A stretch of 64,000 bases of DNA from Prorocentrum cordatum (GCA_963575745.1 CAUYUJ010016708.1:145884-209883), one strand, 5' to 3'; shown: positions 20,233-31,221, counted from the first letter of the stretch. Notes: generated from the letters alone by a model not told the origin. Made by a program: numbers and translations.

Positions 20233-20754
20233 GGGAGGGGGATCGTTGACGTTCAGGCAGAATAGACGAAGAAATTCGCTGCTCCTCCAGAGCGCTATCC
20301 CGAATGCGCAACCCGAACCAAGTCGACCGCAGGGCAGTGAAAACAAAAACTTGCAATAGCCCCAGGCTCGGGTAACTCGCGAAGCATCCGCGCATATGAC
20401 GGGGTTGTCCTGCAAGCTCGTGCAGAAGAGGAGGGGGAACAGGAGGGGGAGAGTGGAAAGGGAGGAGAGGGGAGACAGAGTACCCACCGAAAACTGCAAC
20501 GCCTCCGCCCGCGGTCTATGACGTCCAGTGGTGGTTTACCTACCCAAGGGTCCGATTCAGCCGCAAACCATAAACCAACATTACACTATACAATGTACTG
20601 TTGCGCTGAAAAATCATATTTGTGTTGTTTTGTTGTTTTTCGACTGCTTTCGCCGGCGAAACGCGCGTCGATTCGTGGAACCGACTGGGGACTACACCGG
20701 TACACTCGGACACCAATGTCGAGTGAACCGCTGCAGATTTCCTGAGTCAACTTG

Positions 20755-20995
20755 TCTGGGCAGGAGAGCCTGGAATCGAATCGATAAATGGGATCGGCGA
20801 TCGAAATGAATCGGATCGGAGGAGATCGGCAGCCGAGTCGGGAGAAGTCGCATCGGCGGAAGTCGGCAGAGTAGCAGGGCCTCGTTGAGAAATCGCAAGC
20901 CGAATCGGAATCCTCAGCCGCACTGGCTCGGAATCGGGAGCCATCGAAACCGAATCGCATCGGAGGTCGGAGGAATCGAAACGAGCCCTGCTTGG
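20755..20995 (+). repeat. GAATCGG-word array
   Basis: Irregular tandem AATCGG, GATCGG and AGTCGG words. A similar array is at 42840-42975 and a shorter one (GAATCGACGC) at 61625-61740. Confidence 0.7.
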
Positions 20996-21046
20996 ATGGG
21001 CGTGTCCTCTCCATGCCCCGGCTGCCTTCGCCAGAGCTGGCCCCAC

Positions 21047-21250
21047 CTAGAAGAACTAAGAAAAACAACATGAACATGAATTTCTGGCGCTCCGCACGGA
21101 TTTCTTGGATCCGCGCACCCCCTGTCCCTGGCGCGCGGAGCACGCCACGGGCGGCGCCGGAGGCGCCGCCAGAAGGGCCCGGCGCGGATCCAAGGAATCC
21201 GCGCGGAGCGCCACAAGTTTTGGTTTGTGTGTTTGTGTTTTCTTCTTTGA
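21047..21250 (+). repeat. Foldback element family C, copy 2
   Basis: Arms TTCTGGCGCTCCGCACGGAT (from 21082) and its inverse ending in GGAGCGCCACAA (21216) are about 35 bases long. The outer ends CCTAGAAGAACTAAGAA and TTTTCTTCTTTGATGG are also inverted, so the whole segment can fold. Confidence 0.75.
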
Positions 21251-21667
21251 TGGATGGGCTTAGGTCGGGCCAGTCCCCCGACAGAGGGATTTTGAACGAA
21301 AAATAAAAAATAGGAAAACAAATCCTCAAATGGTCATGAAAATAATCAAAAAAGCGTCCCCGGACTATCTTTTTACTATCTTTGAATTTTCGAGGGACGT
21401 GCCCGACTTAAGGATGGGCGTGCTCTCTCCATGCCGCTTCTGCCGGTACTTCGCCACCGGGTTCCTGGAAAAAGGCGCGCCTTTGCAAGTACGTCGACTT
21501 CGGCACCGCCTGATCCCGAGGCTCCGCCTCCTCCCGGCCTCGCTCTGAGGCTGCGCCCTCCCCCTTTCCTCCCCCTCAATGTTTGATTCAAGCTTCGCGC
21601 GGCCCGCTCAGCTTCGACCGGAAGAGGCGCGCTCTCGACCCGCGAATCAAAAAAGTGTGCTCTCCAG

Positions 21668-21834
21668 TGAAGGGGCCCCAGGACACAAATAAACACACAC
21701 ACACATAAAACTATTCCCCATGCTTCCCCACATTCTCTGGGCTTCTGCCTTCCCCCCCCCCCCACTTCCCGTATTTTCCTATATTTTTTCTGGGGAATCG
21801 ACGATTCATTGTGTCTGTGTGTTTTTTCCCCTCC
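21668..21834 (+). mobile_element. Interspersed element family B, copy 1
   Basis: Family B starts GTGAAGGGGCCCCAGGACAC, continues with AAATAAATACACAC, TTCCCATATTTTCTGGG and GGGGAATCGACGAT, and ends in GTGTTTTTTCCCCTCC. Five copies were found (21668, 38541, 45958, 55327 partial, 59901). The start itself is a good 5' splice site. Confidence 0.8.
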
Positions 21835-22278
21835 CGATCCATGCCCGGCTGCCTTCGCTGGCACTGGCCCCACTGGCGCCGGCGCCGCCGCCGCCGCCGC
21901 CGCCTGCGGGGCGGCGGCCGGGGCAGGCCCGCCGGCCACCTGCTGGAGAGGACATCGCTCGTGGCCGGTCCCCGGCCCCGGCGGCGTGGCCTGGGCCCCG
22001 CTGGCCGATTCCCCCCCACCCCCCCCCCTCGATGATTTGTGGATGCCACGACAGAGGACACCCGAACAGTCCTATCATTGAATTTACCATGTGGTTTAAA
22101 CATGTTTTTTTAAAGGTTTGGCACATGTTGTAGACGTCTGGGAATGATTCGGCGACGTGCTTCCTCTCCAGGGATCGTCCTACGCAGCCCTAGATGGGGA
22201 AATAGGTCCTTCCCTCCGGGTTTCGAGAGGTGCATCCCCTTACTGGGGTGGTAGTCTGGTGGCGGTCTCGAAGGGGAT

Positions 22279-22480
22279 GTTAGAGGCCTGGAAATGGGCA
22301 ACAACACCAACACAGGGGGTTGCCTCCACAGGGGAAAGATGATCGTAGATTTCGGTGTTGGTGGTAATATTTCGGCCACCTTGGATCCCAGAATATTGCC
22401 ACCATCACCGAGATCGGGACCTTCTTCCCTCGGTGGAGAGACGTCGCCGATATTGGTGTTGGTGTCAACCTCTAGGCCTG
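22279..22480 (+). repeat. Degenerate foldback segment
   Basis: GAGGCCTGGAAATGGGCAAC and ACACCAACAC on the left pair imperfectly with GTGTTGGTGTCAACCTC and TAGGCCTGCGAGG on the right. There is one copy in the window. The upstream 21835-22278 shows no gene beyond weak open frames. Confidence 0.45.
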
Positions 22481-22650
22481 CGAGGGTGGGGAGGGGGAGG
22501 GGGATTGGTGGCCTCAACGGACACCGAGATCCAGGGCCCCGGGGCCCGCCCGCCCTCCACGCTCTGACTTCTCTGGCCGCGGCCCCCCGGGAGATCCCGA
22601 CCGCCGCGCCCCACGGGGAGTGCATGGCTCCCTCCCGGGCCCCCTTTTTC

Positions 22651-22846
22651 GGGAGCGGCCAGGAGAGGGGGGGTGTCCAAGAGGGGGGGGGGTGCAAATC
22701 ATGACCGACGGCACGTGCGCGGCCCAGCGGGGGGGCCGGGGACGTGATGAAGTAAGAAGCGGCGCCATGAAGTCTGGGGAGATATTATGGCCCCCGCCAT
22801 GATATCCCCCCCCCCTAGTCATCACCCCCCTCTTTTCCGCCCCCGA
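22651..22846 (+). mobile_element. Interspersed element family A, copy 2
   Basis: Complete copy with the ATCATGACCG, GCGCCATGAAGTCTGGGG and TTATGGCCCCCGCCATGAT hairpin features. No target duplication is evident. Confidence 0.75.
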
Positions 22847-22984
22847 CCTCTTGGGGGCCCTGTGGCCCAAGAGGCGAGCCGCAGAGGGCCGACATCGGGG
22901 GGACAACCGCCGGGACTGCACAAGTCATGCCGTCGGAGATCGGAGGCCTGGAGGTGGGCCCCGACCAGGGCTGGGTGGCGGCGT

Positions 22985-23150
22985 GTACACCCTGCGAAAT
23001 GCTTGAGAAATCATGGGTTAAGAAATTCAGAGTCTCAGATTTTGAAGAAAAGCCCAGAACTTGTATTCAAAGGACTTACATTGAAACATTAAGAACAATC
23101 GAGACTCTGGCCGAAAACGCAAGCTTTCTTAAGTATCGCCTAGGGTGTAC
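22985..23150 (+). mobile_element. Terminal-inverted-repeat element family F, copy 1
   Basis: The ends GTACACCCT and AGGGTGTAC are perfect inverted repeats that extend imperfectly (GCGAAATGCTTGAGAAA against TTTCTTAAGTATCGC). The inside is AT-rich. A second copy is at 59071-59240. On the plus strand the left end gives a GT donor and TTCTTTCTTAG at 23162-23172 an acceptor, so it could be intronic. Confidence 0.8.
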
Positions 23151-23397
23151 GGTCAGGATCCTTCTTTCTTAGCGTGCCGCGGCGGCCGCCCCCCGCGACA
23201 CGCCGTGCCGTGCGAGCGGTCAGCGCGTCGCTCCGCGGGGCGGGAGGCGGGGAGATGCTCGGGACACTGACGCTCGGGAGCGGGAACGCGTATATAGCGT
23301 GTCGCGCCGCAGCGTGGTGGGCCAGAGCCAGCAGAGCGACGCGCTGTCCAACAGAAGTTTCAAGGGGGCGGGTGGGGCCGCGGAGCACCTTCCTCAC

Positions 23398-23841
23398 CAG
23401 CACAATGTTCTCGAACTTGATGGCCTTCACTCCGCCGCTGTCCAAGTTGATGAGGGCGCGGCCGGGGGAGTGAACCTGGCCGGCCTCAAAGGCTTGCCCC
23501 CGCCCAGGTGGGAATCAACCACCAAACATTACAGTGAAAACGTGTACTAAGGACGCGGGGTAAGGACCTGCGAAAATTGCCAGGGACGGGCCGCAGAGGC
23601 TGAGGCAGGCAAGGACCCAAGGGAGGGTACCCTTGAAAAAGTCGTTTGCCCTTACTGTGCGCGTTGACTGTAGGAGAAAGCGTGCCAGGCAGCCGGAGAC
23701 ACATCTGGCTGGAATCACACGCGGAAGAGCTGGAGACCACGCACCGGATACACATGCGGAAGAGCGGCGTGCCCGGCCGCAGGAGGGCTGAGCGCTCGAC
23801 ACACACACACACACACACGCACGCACACGCACGCACGCACG

Positions 23842-23872
<31 letters not shown>

Positions 23873-25038
23873 ACGCACACGCACACGCACACGCACACGC
23901 ACACGCACACGCACACGCACACGCACACGCACACGCACACGCACACGCACACGCACACGCACACGCACACGCACACGCACACGCACACGCACACGCACAC
24001 GCACACGCACACGCACACGCACACGCACACGCACACGCACACGCACACGCACACGCACACACACACACCTCGCCAAACGTGGGCGCCAAAAACTCAAACG
24101 GGTCTTGCGCGATAAGGCGCAGCGACGTGACGCCGCGGCTCGCGCGGGCCGCCAGCTCGGCACGGGAGCATCGGAGACGAGGACGCCCACGCGCGGCCTG
24201 GCGCGGGAAGCTGGCGCGCACGTGTCCGCACAATCGACCTCGCTTTCTTCCGGCTTCCGCTCTCGCCCACCTGGCGGCCTCGGGGGCCCCCATCCGCGCG
24301 GCGGGCGTGGGCGGGGAGGGGGGCGGCTGGGAAGTGATGCTGGTCGCCGCGACGGAGGGGGAGGAGGAGGAGGAGAAAGCGGAGGAGGAGGAGGAGGAGG
24401 AGGAGGAGGAGGAGGAGGAGGAGGAGGAGGAGGAGGAGGAGGAGGGAGGGAGGGAGGGAGGGAGGGAGGGAGGGAGGGAGGGAGGAGGAGGAGGAGGAGG
24501 AGGAGGAGAACCCGCCGCGCCGTGTGCACACCCAACTCCCTGGAAAGAGAAACAGCCTCTGCCTCGAGCCGGGAGCGGGGGCCGCACGCCTTGAGACCCC
24601 CTGAGAGCTGGCTCGCCCACGCAGCCCTCCTGGCCGTTGAGGCCCGCGGCCTTCAGGCCCGCCAGCGTCACGCGCCAGCCGGCCTCGAGGCGCCCGTCCT
24701 CGACTATGGCCTCGGGGCGGCTTTCGACGCCCGATATGGGTACGGAAATAATGGGTACTGTGCCCAACAGCAAATGTTGTCCAAAACCAACAGCGGCCGC
24801 TGTTGGGCTGGCGGCCTTCTGTCTCGAATTGATACAGACCGCGGCGGCGTGGACAGCGAGTCCTGTTCAAAATGAACAGGAACTGCTGTTGGGCATTGTA
24901 CCCATTCTTTCCATACCCATTTCGGGCGTCCAGAGCGGCGGCTGCTCTTTCCGCTCCCCCATCCCACTCCTGCCGCGACCGACTCGCCTCCTCTTCCTCC
25001 TCCTGTGCCCCTCCCCGTGCTCCGCAGTTCCTGTCCAT
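23398..25038 (-). CDS. Protein with LNG...VKAIKxEN domain, three exons
   Basis: Exons (minus strand) are 25038-24917, 24720-24621 and 23475-23398. Introns 24916-24721 and 24620-23476 are GT-AG and phases match (122, 100 and 78 coding bases). The joined product starts with ATG 25038, has an acidic run, then RPEAIVEDGRLEAGWRVTLA, GLKAAGLNGQEGC, VHSPGRALINLD and SGGVKAIKFENIVL. The pattern LNGxxG followed by a VKAxxxEN strand recurs in predicted dinoflagellate proteins; I know no function for it. The first intron is a terminal-inverted-repeat element; the second contains the CACACG and GGA microsatellites. The next exon after GTGAGG at 23397 was not found, so the gene is partial, and the 5' end could extend further. 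Confidence 0.55.
23800..24068 (+). repeat. CACACG/CA microsatellite
   Basis: About 270 bases of ACACGC hexamers with pure CA at both edges. It lies in the second intron of the minus-strand gene above. Confidence 0.95.
24358..24512 (+). repeat. GGA then GGGA microsatellite
   Basis: GGAGGA triplets change to GGGA tetramers (24442-24485) and back to triplets. Also inside the second intron of the minus-strand gene. Confidence 0.95.
24721..24930 (-). mobile_element. Introner-like TIR element R in the LNG-domain gene
   Basis: The ends GACGCCCGATATGGGTAC and GTACCCATTCTTTCC with CCCATTTCGGGCGTC form ~45-base imperfect inverted repeats (24726-24930). On the minus strand its right end supplies the donor (TGG|GTATGG) and the flank next to its left end the acceptor (GAAAG), so the whole intron is the element. 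AGCCGCC occurs on both sides and may be a target duplication. Confidence 0.6.
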
Positions 25039-25129
25039 ACGAATGACTCCTCCCTGTCGCACCCCGAGGCGGGTCGAAAGGGCGGGTCGGGCGTTTCGCA
25101 TGAGGCGTCCTCACCATGTATGGCCCTGT

Positions 25130-25450
25130 AGCTTAAACCTTGGCAACCCTTTCGCAGCTGGAGGGCGGGCGGTTTTCAAAATGTTGCCCTCGCCTTGTCG
25201 CACATTCGTTTTAAATGTGGTTCTCGCCTTAGCGCCGCGCACACTCGACGCAAACCTTTGCAAGAGTTTCACAATTTGAAGGCGGCTTGATTTCAAAAGG
25301 TGGCTCTTGCCTAGGCGCCGCGCGCAATCGTCCTACCAGAAATTTAAAGTGTTCACGGGTTGAGGGCGGCTCGCATTCAAAATGTGGTTTTCGCCTTAGC
25401 ACCGCGCGCATTCGTCTTAAACCGTTGAGGAGTTTCACGGCTTCTCATGG
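25130..25450 (+). repeat. Degenerate ~85-base tandem array, locus 1
   Basis: About four units sharing TCTCGCCTTAGCGCCGCGC, CGTCTTAAA and TTTCACGG. The same unit occurs as an independent array at 43030-43390. No coding signal found; 25451-26319 after it holds no gene I can support. Confidence 0.75.
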
Positions 25451-26319
25451 TCAACGCACCAGAAATTGCGTTTTGGAAAAATTCCAGATTGTGAGGGCGC
25501 GACATTTACGTTGATTCGCGGTGTTGACGTCCCACGAACGGCGTTCTGGTACCATTCAGGATAATCAGAACGCAACAATCAGGTTGATCAGTGGCGTTGG
25601 GGTCCCGAAAGTGGTGTTTTTGGCACGTTCAGGGTCTTCAAACAGTTCTCTCCCAAAGGGGCAGTTCCTGTGGAAATGAACCCTTGTAGGGGCCTATGAA
25701 GAGGGATCTTGAAGGGACGGTTTATTCCAACATCGGCGGCGCGCGCATGGGCGATCCAACGGCGAGCCCACCCTGGGCAGCACGGCGGCGGAGGCGGAGG
25801 CGATCGCGTCCGACTCGCAGTCGCCCAGGGCGCCGGACGAGGAGAGCCACTACAAGGCTCAGCGGCAGCTCGACGCCGGAGTGAGCGCGTTTCACGGGCG
25901 CTTGCCTTGGGAACGTTCGGCGACGCGTTTGAGCCGGGGGGCCCCCCGGGACATTCGGCGCCGTCGAACAAAACCAATGGCACTCCCATCCACCCTCCCC
26001 CCCACCTCCCCGAACCCCCCCCTCTCCAAGGAGACGGGGGGGGGGGTCGAAAACCCCGTTTTCCAGCGCAAGGGGCGGGAGGGTCGAACCCCGCAACCCC
26101 CTCTGGCGCAAGCGCCGGCGCGCCAGCGCGCGCGGCGGCGGCGGCGGCGGCTGGCAGCACCGACGGCGGCGACGCGGCGACGAAGCCAGCACCAAGACGG
26201 GGGCGACGACAAGGTCCCTTGTAATCCTCCGCCCTCGGCCCTGAACGTCGGAATACTGACGGGCCCAGACCCCAAATATAAATATCATTCGCGATGCGTC
26301 GCGGGCCTCCAGCGTTTTC

Positions 26320-26328
26320 CGTCGTCGT

Positions 26329-26361
<33 letters not shown>

Positions 26362-26433
26362 TCGTCGTCGTCGTCGTCGTCGTCATCGTCGTCGTCGTCG
26401 TCGCCATCGTCGTCATCGTCGTCGTCGTCGCCG

Positions 26434-26466
<33 letters not shown>

Positions 26467-26504
26467 TCGTCGTCGTCGACATCGTCGTCATGCTCGTGGC
26501 GGTG

Positions 26505-26545
<41 letters not shown>

Positions 26546-26607
26546 GCTGGTCGTCGTAGTCGTCGTCGTCGTCGTGTTCGAAGCCGCTGTGGTCGGCATC
26601 GCCGTCA

Positions 26608-26641
<34 letters not shown>

Positions 26642-27395
26642 GGTCGTCGTCGCCGTCGTCGTCGTCGTCGGCGTCGTCATGGCCGTCGTTGCCATCCTCG
26701 TCGTCGACGTCGTCTTCATCGTCGCCGTCGTTGACGTCGTCGTCGTCACCGTCGCCACCGTCGTCGACGTCATCGTCGCCGTCGCCGTCGCAGTCGTCGT
26801 CGTCGCCGTCGTCGTCGAAGTCGAAGTCGCCGTCGTCGTAGTCGCGGTCGTCGCCGTAGCCGTCGCCGTCGCCGTCGTCGTCGTCGTCGTCGTCGTGGTC
26901 GTCTTCCCCGTCGTCGTCGTCGTTGTCGTCGTCATCACCCTCGTCGTCGTTGTCGTCGTCGTCGCCGTCGCCGTAGTCGTCGCCGTCGTCGTCGCCGTCG
27001 ACGCCCCCGTCGTCGTCGTAGTCGTCGTCTTTATCGTCGTCGTCGTCGTGGTCGTCGTCGTCGTCGTCGCCGTCTTCTTAGTCGCTGTCGTCGTCGTCTC
27101 TATCGTCGTCACCCTCGTCGTGGATTCTTCGTCGTCATCGTCGTTATCGTCGTCGCCGTCTTCGTCGTCGTCGACGTCGCCGTCGTCGTCGTCGACGTCG
27201 TTGTCGTCGTCGCCGTCGCCGTCGTCGTCGCCGTCGTCGTCACAATCGTCGTCGTCGCTGTCGTCGTCGTCGTCGTGCTCGTCGTCATCGCCGTCATCGC
27301 CGTCGTCGTGGTCCTCGTCGTCGTCTTCGTCGTCGTCATCCCTATCGTTTGCGTCGTCGCGGTCGGTCTCGTCGTCGTCGTCGCCGTGGTAATCC

Positions 27396-27433
<38 letters not shown>

Positions 27434-27588
27434 GCCGTCGTCGTCGCCGACGTCGTCGTCGCCGTCGTCGTCGCCGTCGCCAGGGCCGCCAGCTGGCACC
27501 GCAGCCGGCGCCAGCCGAGAGGGAGGAGGGGAGTCGAATCGTCGACGCCGTCGTCGCCGTTTCGGCGTCGTCGCCGTCGCCATGGTCG

Positions 27589-27628
<40 letters not shown>

Positions 27629-27646
27629 AGTCGCCGTCGACGTCGC

Positions 27647-27678
<32 letters not shown>

Positions 27679-27762
27679 CCATCGTAGTCGCCGTGGTTTT
27701 TCGTCGTCGTCGTGTCGTCATGCTCGTCGGCGTCGTAGTTACCGTCGTCGTTGTTGCCGTCG

Positions 27763-27808
<46 letters not shown>

Positions 27809-28284
27809 AGACGTCGCCGTCGTCGCCGTTGTTGTCGCCGTCGTCGTCGTCGTCGTCGCAGACGTCGCCGTCGTCGCCGTCGTCGTCGCCGTCGACATCG
27901 TCGCCGTCGTCGTCGTCGCCGTTGTCGTCGTCGTCGCCGTCGTGCACGTCGTCGTCGTCGTCGCCATCGGTCGTCGTCGTCGTCGTCGTTGCCGTCGTCG
28001 TCGTCGCCTTCGCCGTCGTCGTCGTATCCGTTCTTGTCGTCGTCGACGTCATTTTCAACATCGCCGTCGTCGTCGTAGTCGTCGTTGTCGTCACCGTCAT
28101 ATTCGTCTTCGTCGCCGTCGTTGTCGTCGTTGCAATCCTCGTCGTCTGCGCCATCGTCACGGTCGTCGTCATCCCGTCGTCACCGTCGTTGTCATCGTCG
28201 TGGTTGTCGTCGTCGTCGTCGTCGTCAACGTCTTCGCCGCCGTCGTCACCTTCGTCATCGTCGCCGCCGTCGCCGTCATTGCCG

Positions 28285-28325
<41 letters not shown>

Positions 28326-28616
28326 TCTTCGTCGTCGTCGCCGTCGTGCACGTCGTCGTCGCCGCCGTCGCCATCATCGTCGTCGTCGTGCTGCTCGGTG
28401 TCGTCGTCATCGTTGTGTTCATCGTCGTCGTCGCCATTGTCGCCGTCGTCGCCGTCGTAGTCGTCGTTGCCGTCAGAGCATCGTCGCCATCGTCGTCGAC
28501 GTCGTTGTCGTCGCCGTGCTCGTCGACGTCATTCTCGTCGAACACGCAGTCGTCGTCGTCGTCGTGTTTGTCGCCGTCGTGGTCGTTGCCGTCGTCGACT
28601 TCGTCGTCATGGCCAG

Positions 28617-28659
<43 letters not shown>

Positions 28660-28841
28660 CCCACCGTCGTCTGCGTCGTCGCCGTCGTCGTCTGCGCCGA
28701 CGTCGTCGTCGTCGCCGCCGTCGTCGTCGTGCTCGTCGTCGTCGCCGCCGTCGTCGTGGTCGTCGTGGCCGGCGTCGCCGTCCTCGTCGTCGTCGTCGTC
28801 GCCGTCGTCGTTGTCCTCGTTGGCGTCGTCGTCGTCGTCGA

Positions 28842-28877
<36 letters not shown>

Positions 28878-28930
28878 CGTGCTCGTCGATGTTGTCGTCG
28901 TCGTCTGCGTCGAAAACGTCGTCATCGGGA
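26320..28930 (+). repeat. 2.6-kb TCG/CGT trinucleotide tract
   Basis: Nearly uninterrupted TCG triplets with point changes, broken at 27481-27545 by unique sequence (CCAGGGCCGCCAGCTGGCAC). It is open in several frames (Val, Arg, Ser on plus; Asp, Thr, Arg on minus), which is a property of the repeat. Only the Asp frame at its right end is a candidate for translation. Confidence 0.95.
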
Positions 28931-29347
28931 TCGTCTTCCCCACCGAGATGAAGGCGTATGAGGGATCTGGCGATGGTGCGAAGCTCGGGGCCAATGTTAA
29001 GTCGGGCGTGTCCCCCTACAGGGGGGTTTTGGAGAACAAATGCAAAATACTCCAAAGATACTCCCAAATAGCCAAAACAAATGAAACAGATCGTCCCCAG
29101 ACTATGTTTTGACTCTTTTTGAATCTTCCTCCTGTAGAGGGACACGCCCGACTTAAACGAAGCTCGGGACCAATGCCGAGTCCCGTCCGTCGATGGCAAG
29201 CCCGAAGGCATCCACGAGCTCAGGGACCAGGTCGAAGCGCGGGGCCCGCGAGCCACAGACGTGGTCGTGGCCGTCAGGCCGTGGGCGGCCTTCGCATGCC
29301 CGGCCACCGCGGCGAAGCGCTGCTGCCTGGGCGTTGTGTGACACCGC
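28470..29347 (-). CDS. Candidate two-exon protein with Asp-rich tail
   Basis: Exon 29347-29159 follows an acceptor GTGCAG and encodes 63 codons including PRFDLVPELVDAFGLAIDG and ALVPSF. A GT-AG intron (29158-28984) then leads, in phase 0, to LRTIARSLIRLH and the acidic GGEDDPDDDVFDADDDD, which runs into about 170 Asp-rich codons made by the TCG repeat. Interruptions (Asn, His, Glu, Gly) keep the tract acidic down to about 28470. If the splice is instead placed in the direct repeat, another frame (APSPDPSYAFISVGKTIPM) is joined. Function unknown. Confidence 0.4.
28979..29175 (-). mobile_element. Introner-like TIR element T with 18-base flanking repeats
   Basis: TTAAGTCGGGCGTGTCCCCC (from 28998) and its inverse GGGACACGCCCGACTTAA (to 29156) are terminal inverted repeats around an AT-rich centre. 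CGAAGCTCGGGRCCAATG is directly repeated on both sides (28979-28996 and 29158-29175, 17 of 18 identical). The element falls between two coding-looking minus-strand segments. Confidence 0.7.
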
Positions 29348-29399
29348 CTGCACGCGGTGTTGGCCCGATGAAGTCTACTTGGGCGCCCTCTGGCTGCAC

Positions 29400-29610
29400 C
29401 TGTAGAAGAAGAAACAAAGCATATAAACATAAATGTGTGGAGTTCCGTGCGGATGTCTTGGATCTGCGCTGGGCCCCCCTCCCTAGCGCGCGGAGCGCAC
29501 CAGGGGCGGCGTCAGAGGCGCCGCCGGGGGGTTCTCAGGCGCGGATCCGAGAAATCCGCGCGGAGCGCCAAAAGTTCATCTTTATGGTTTTTTCTTCTAC
29601 GATCATTGGA
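29400..29610 (+). repeat. Foldback element family C, copy 3
   Basis: Arms GAGTTCCGTGCGGATGTCTT and GAGAAATCCGCGCGGAGCGC, with outer ends GTAGAAGAAGAAAC and TTTTTTCTTCTAC also inverted. Confidence 0.7.
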
Positions 29611-29763
29611 CGCCCTCTGCCTGCACCTGTTCGTGATGTTCTCCAGGGCGGCGACGTCTAACAACCTCCTCATCATCCGCGCCCCAGGTGTGGAAATCTT
29701 GTCCGGGGGGGTGCTGGCGGATGTGGCAGCGCATTCGCGCTGCCTGGGGGTAGGCCCTGCCTG

Positions 29764-30022
29764 CCCTGACTCCGGATCCGCCTTACTTTGGGGAAGTTCG
29801 TAAGACGGGCTTGGAATTTCCGCCTTACTTTTCAGGCCCCGCTGATGCAAATTTCCGCCCTACTTTTGTGTTGCTGTTTCCGCCCTGCTTCTGTGGATTT
29901 CCGCCCTATTTTGTGTTGGGTGCAGAAATTTCCGCCCTACATGTTCGGCTTCTTATACGTCGATTTCCGACGCAATTTTAAGTTGGAAAAAAAACCAAAG
30001 TAGGGCGGATCTGGAGTCAGGG
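29764..30022 (+). mobile_element. TIR element O with internal copies of its own end
   Basis: CCCTGACTCCGGATCCGCC (29764) and GGCGGATCTGGAGTCAGGG-like (to 30022) are inverted ends extended by TTACTTTGG. Inside, TTTCCGCCCTACTTT words taken from the end are repeated about five times. Confidence 0.7.
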
Positions 30023-30527
30023 TGGGGTGGTGGAGCGGCTGGCCCAGGAGGGCGGGCCTCCTCTTTGCGGCGTGGCCGCGGCCCCATTCGGGGACGTGGC
30101 CGTGCTCGCAAATGGGCCCTCGTCCCCCTGCCGCCTCGGCTTTTCAGGACCCCTCAGCCTGGGGTGCGGTGTCGTGGGCTGGAATCCTCTCCCCCGCTCC
30201 TCCCTTCCTCCCTCCCTTCCTCCCTTCCGCCCTCCCTCCCTCCCTCCTTCCCTCCCTCGCTCCCCCCTCGTCCCCCTCCCCCTCCCGCTCCCCCTCCCTC
30301 GCGACCGGTTGTTACTGTGGCCCGTTGGGTGTTAGTGTGGCCCGTTGGGTGTTAGTGTGGCTCGTCGCGCGGTGGGATGGGAGTTACTGTGGCCCGCGCA
30401 GGCCGCTCAATGAAAAGTAATATGTAAAGGTATCTCATGTTAGATCTGGAGAGATTCGCAACCCTTACGGGAATGCACTCCCGCGCAGGCAAAAGTGGCC
30501 ACAGTAACTCCCACCTGGAACCAACGC

Positions 30528-30925
30528 GGTAGTAGTGCTGTGTTAGTGGTGTGGTGGTCGCTGTGCTGTGTTAGTGGTGTGGTGTTGGTAATGTTGTGTT
30601 AGTGGTGTGTTGGTAGTGGCTGGTTGTGCTGTATGCTGTGTTAGTGGTGTGGTGTTGGTAGTGGTGTGCTGTGTTAGTGGTGTGGTGTTGGTAGTTTTGT
30701 GTTAGTGGTGTGGTGTTGGTAGTGTTGTTGAGTTGTTAGTAGGTAGTAGTGTTGTGGTAGTGGCAGTGGTGCTGTGGTAGTGGTGTTGTGGTAGCGGTGT
30801 TGTGGTTGTGGTATTGTGGTAGCGGTGTAGTGGTGTTGTGGTAGCGGTGTTGTGGTGTTGTGGTACTGGTATTGTGGTAGTAGTGCTGTAGTGTGGTAGT
30901 ACTATGGTGCTGTAGTGTTGGTGTT
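30528..30925 (+). repeat. GTAGTGGTGTTGTG microsatellite-like tract
   Basis: Irregular GTGTTAGTGGTGTGGT then GTAGCGGTGTTGTG words. The stretch 30030-30527 before it is pyrimidine-rich (CCCTCCCTCC at 30190-30300) with GTTACTGTGGCCCGTTGG words and no gene. Confidence 0.85.
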
Positions 30926-31195
30926 AGGTAAGATCGTCCATAGGGAGTACTAGACCTACGGAGTACTAGTCGCAGGGAGTGCTAGCCCCAGGTAGTACCA
31001 GACCTAGGAATTACTACCCCTAGGGCGTACTCGTCCAAGGGAGTACTCGTTCTATGGAGTACTCGCACTACGGAGTACCAGCCCTAAGGAATACTACTCC
31101 TAGGGAGTGCTAGTCCGAGGGAGTGCCAGGAAATACTGTCGCTGGGGAGTGCTAGCCCTAGAAAGTACTGGCGCTAGGGAGTGCTAGCCCTAGGG
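30926..31195 (+). repeat. ~20-base minisatellite of GGAGTACTAG words
   Basis: About twelve units of AGGGAGTACTAGCCCT type. The word AGTACT is self-complementary, so units can pair with each other. Confidence 0.85.
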
Positions 31196-31214
31196 CGCTA
31201 GGGACGACGAGAAG

Positions 31215-31221
31215 TAGTCGT

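Noticed and set aside
26285-28900. Long Val, Thr and Arg open frames on both strands
   Set aside because: Direct translation of TCG triplets in every frame; only the Asp frame joined to a unique exon was kept.
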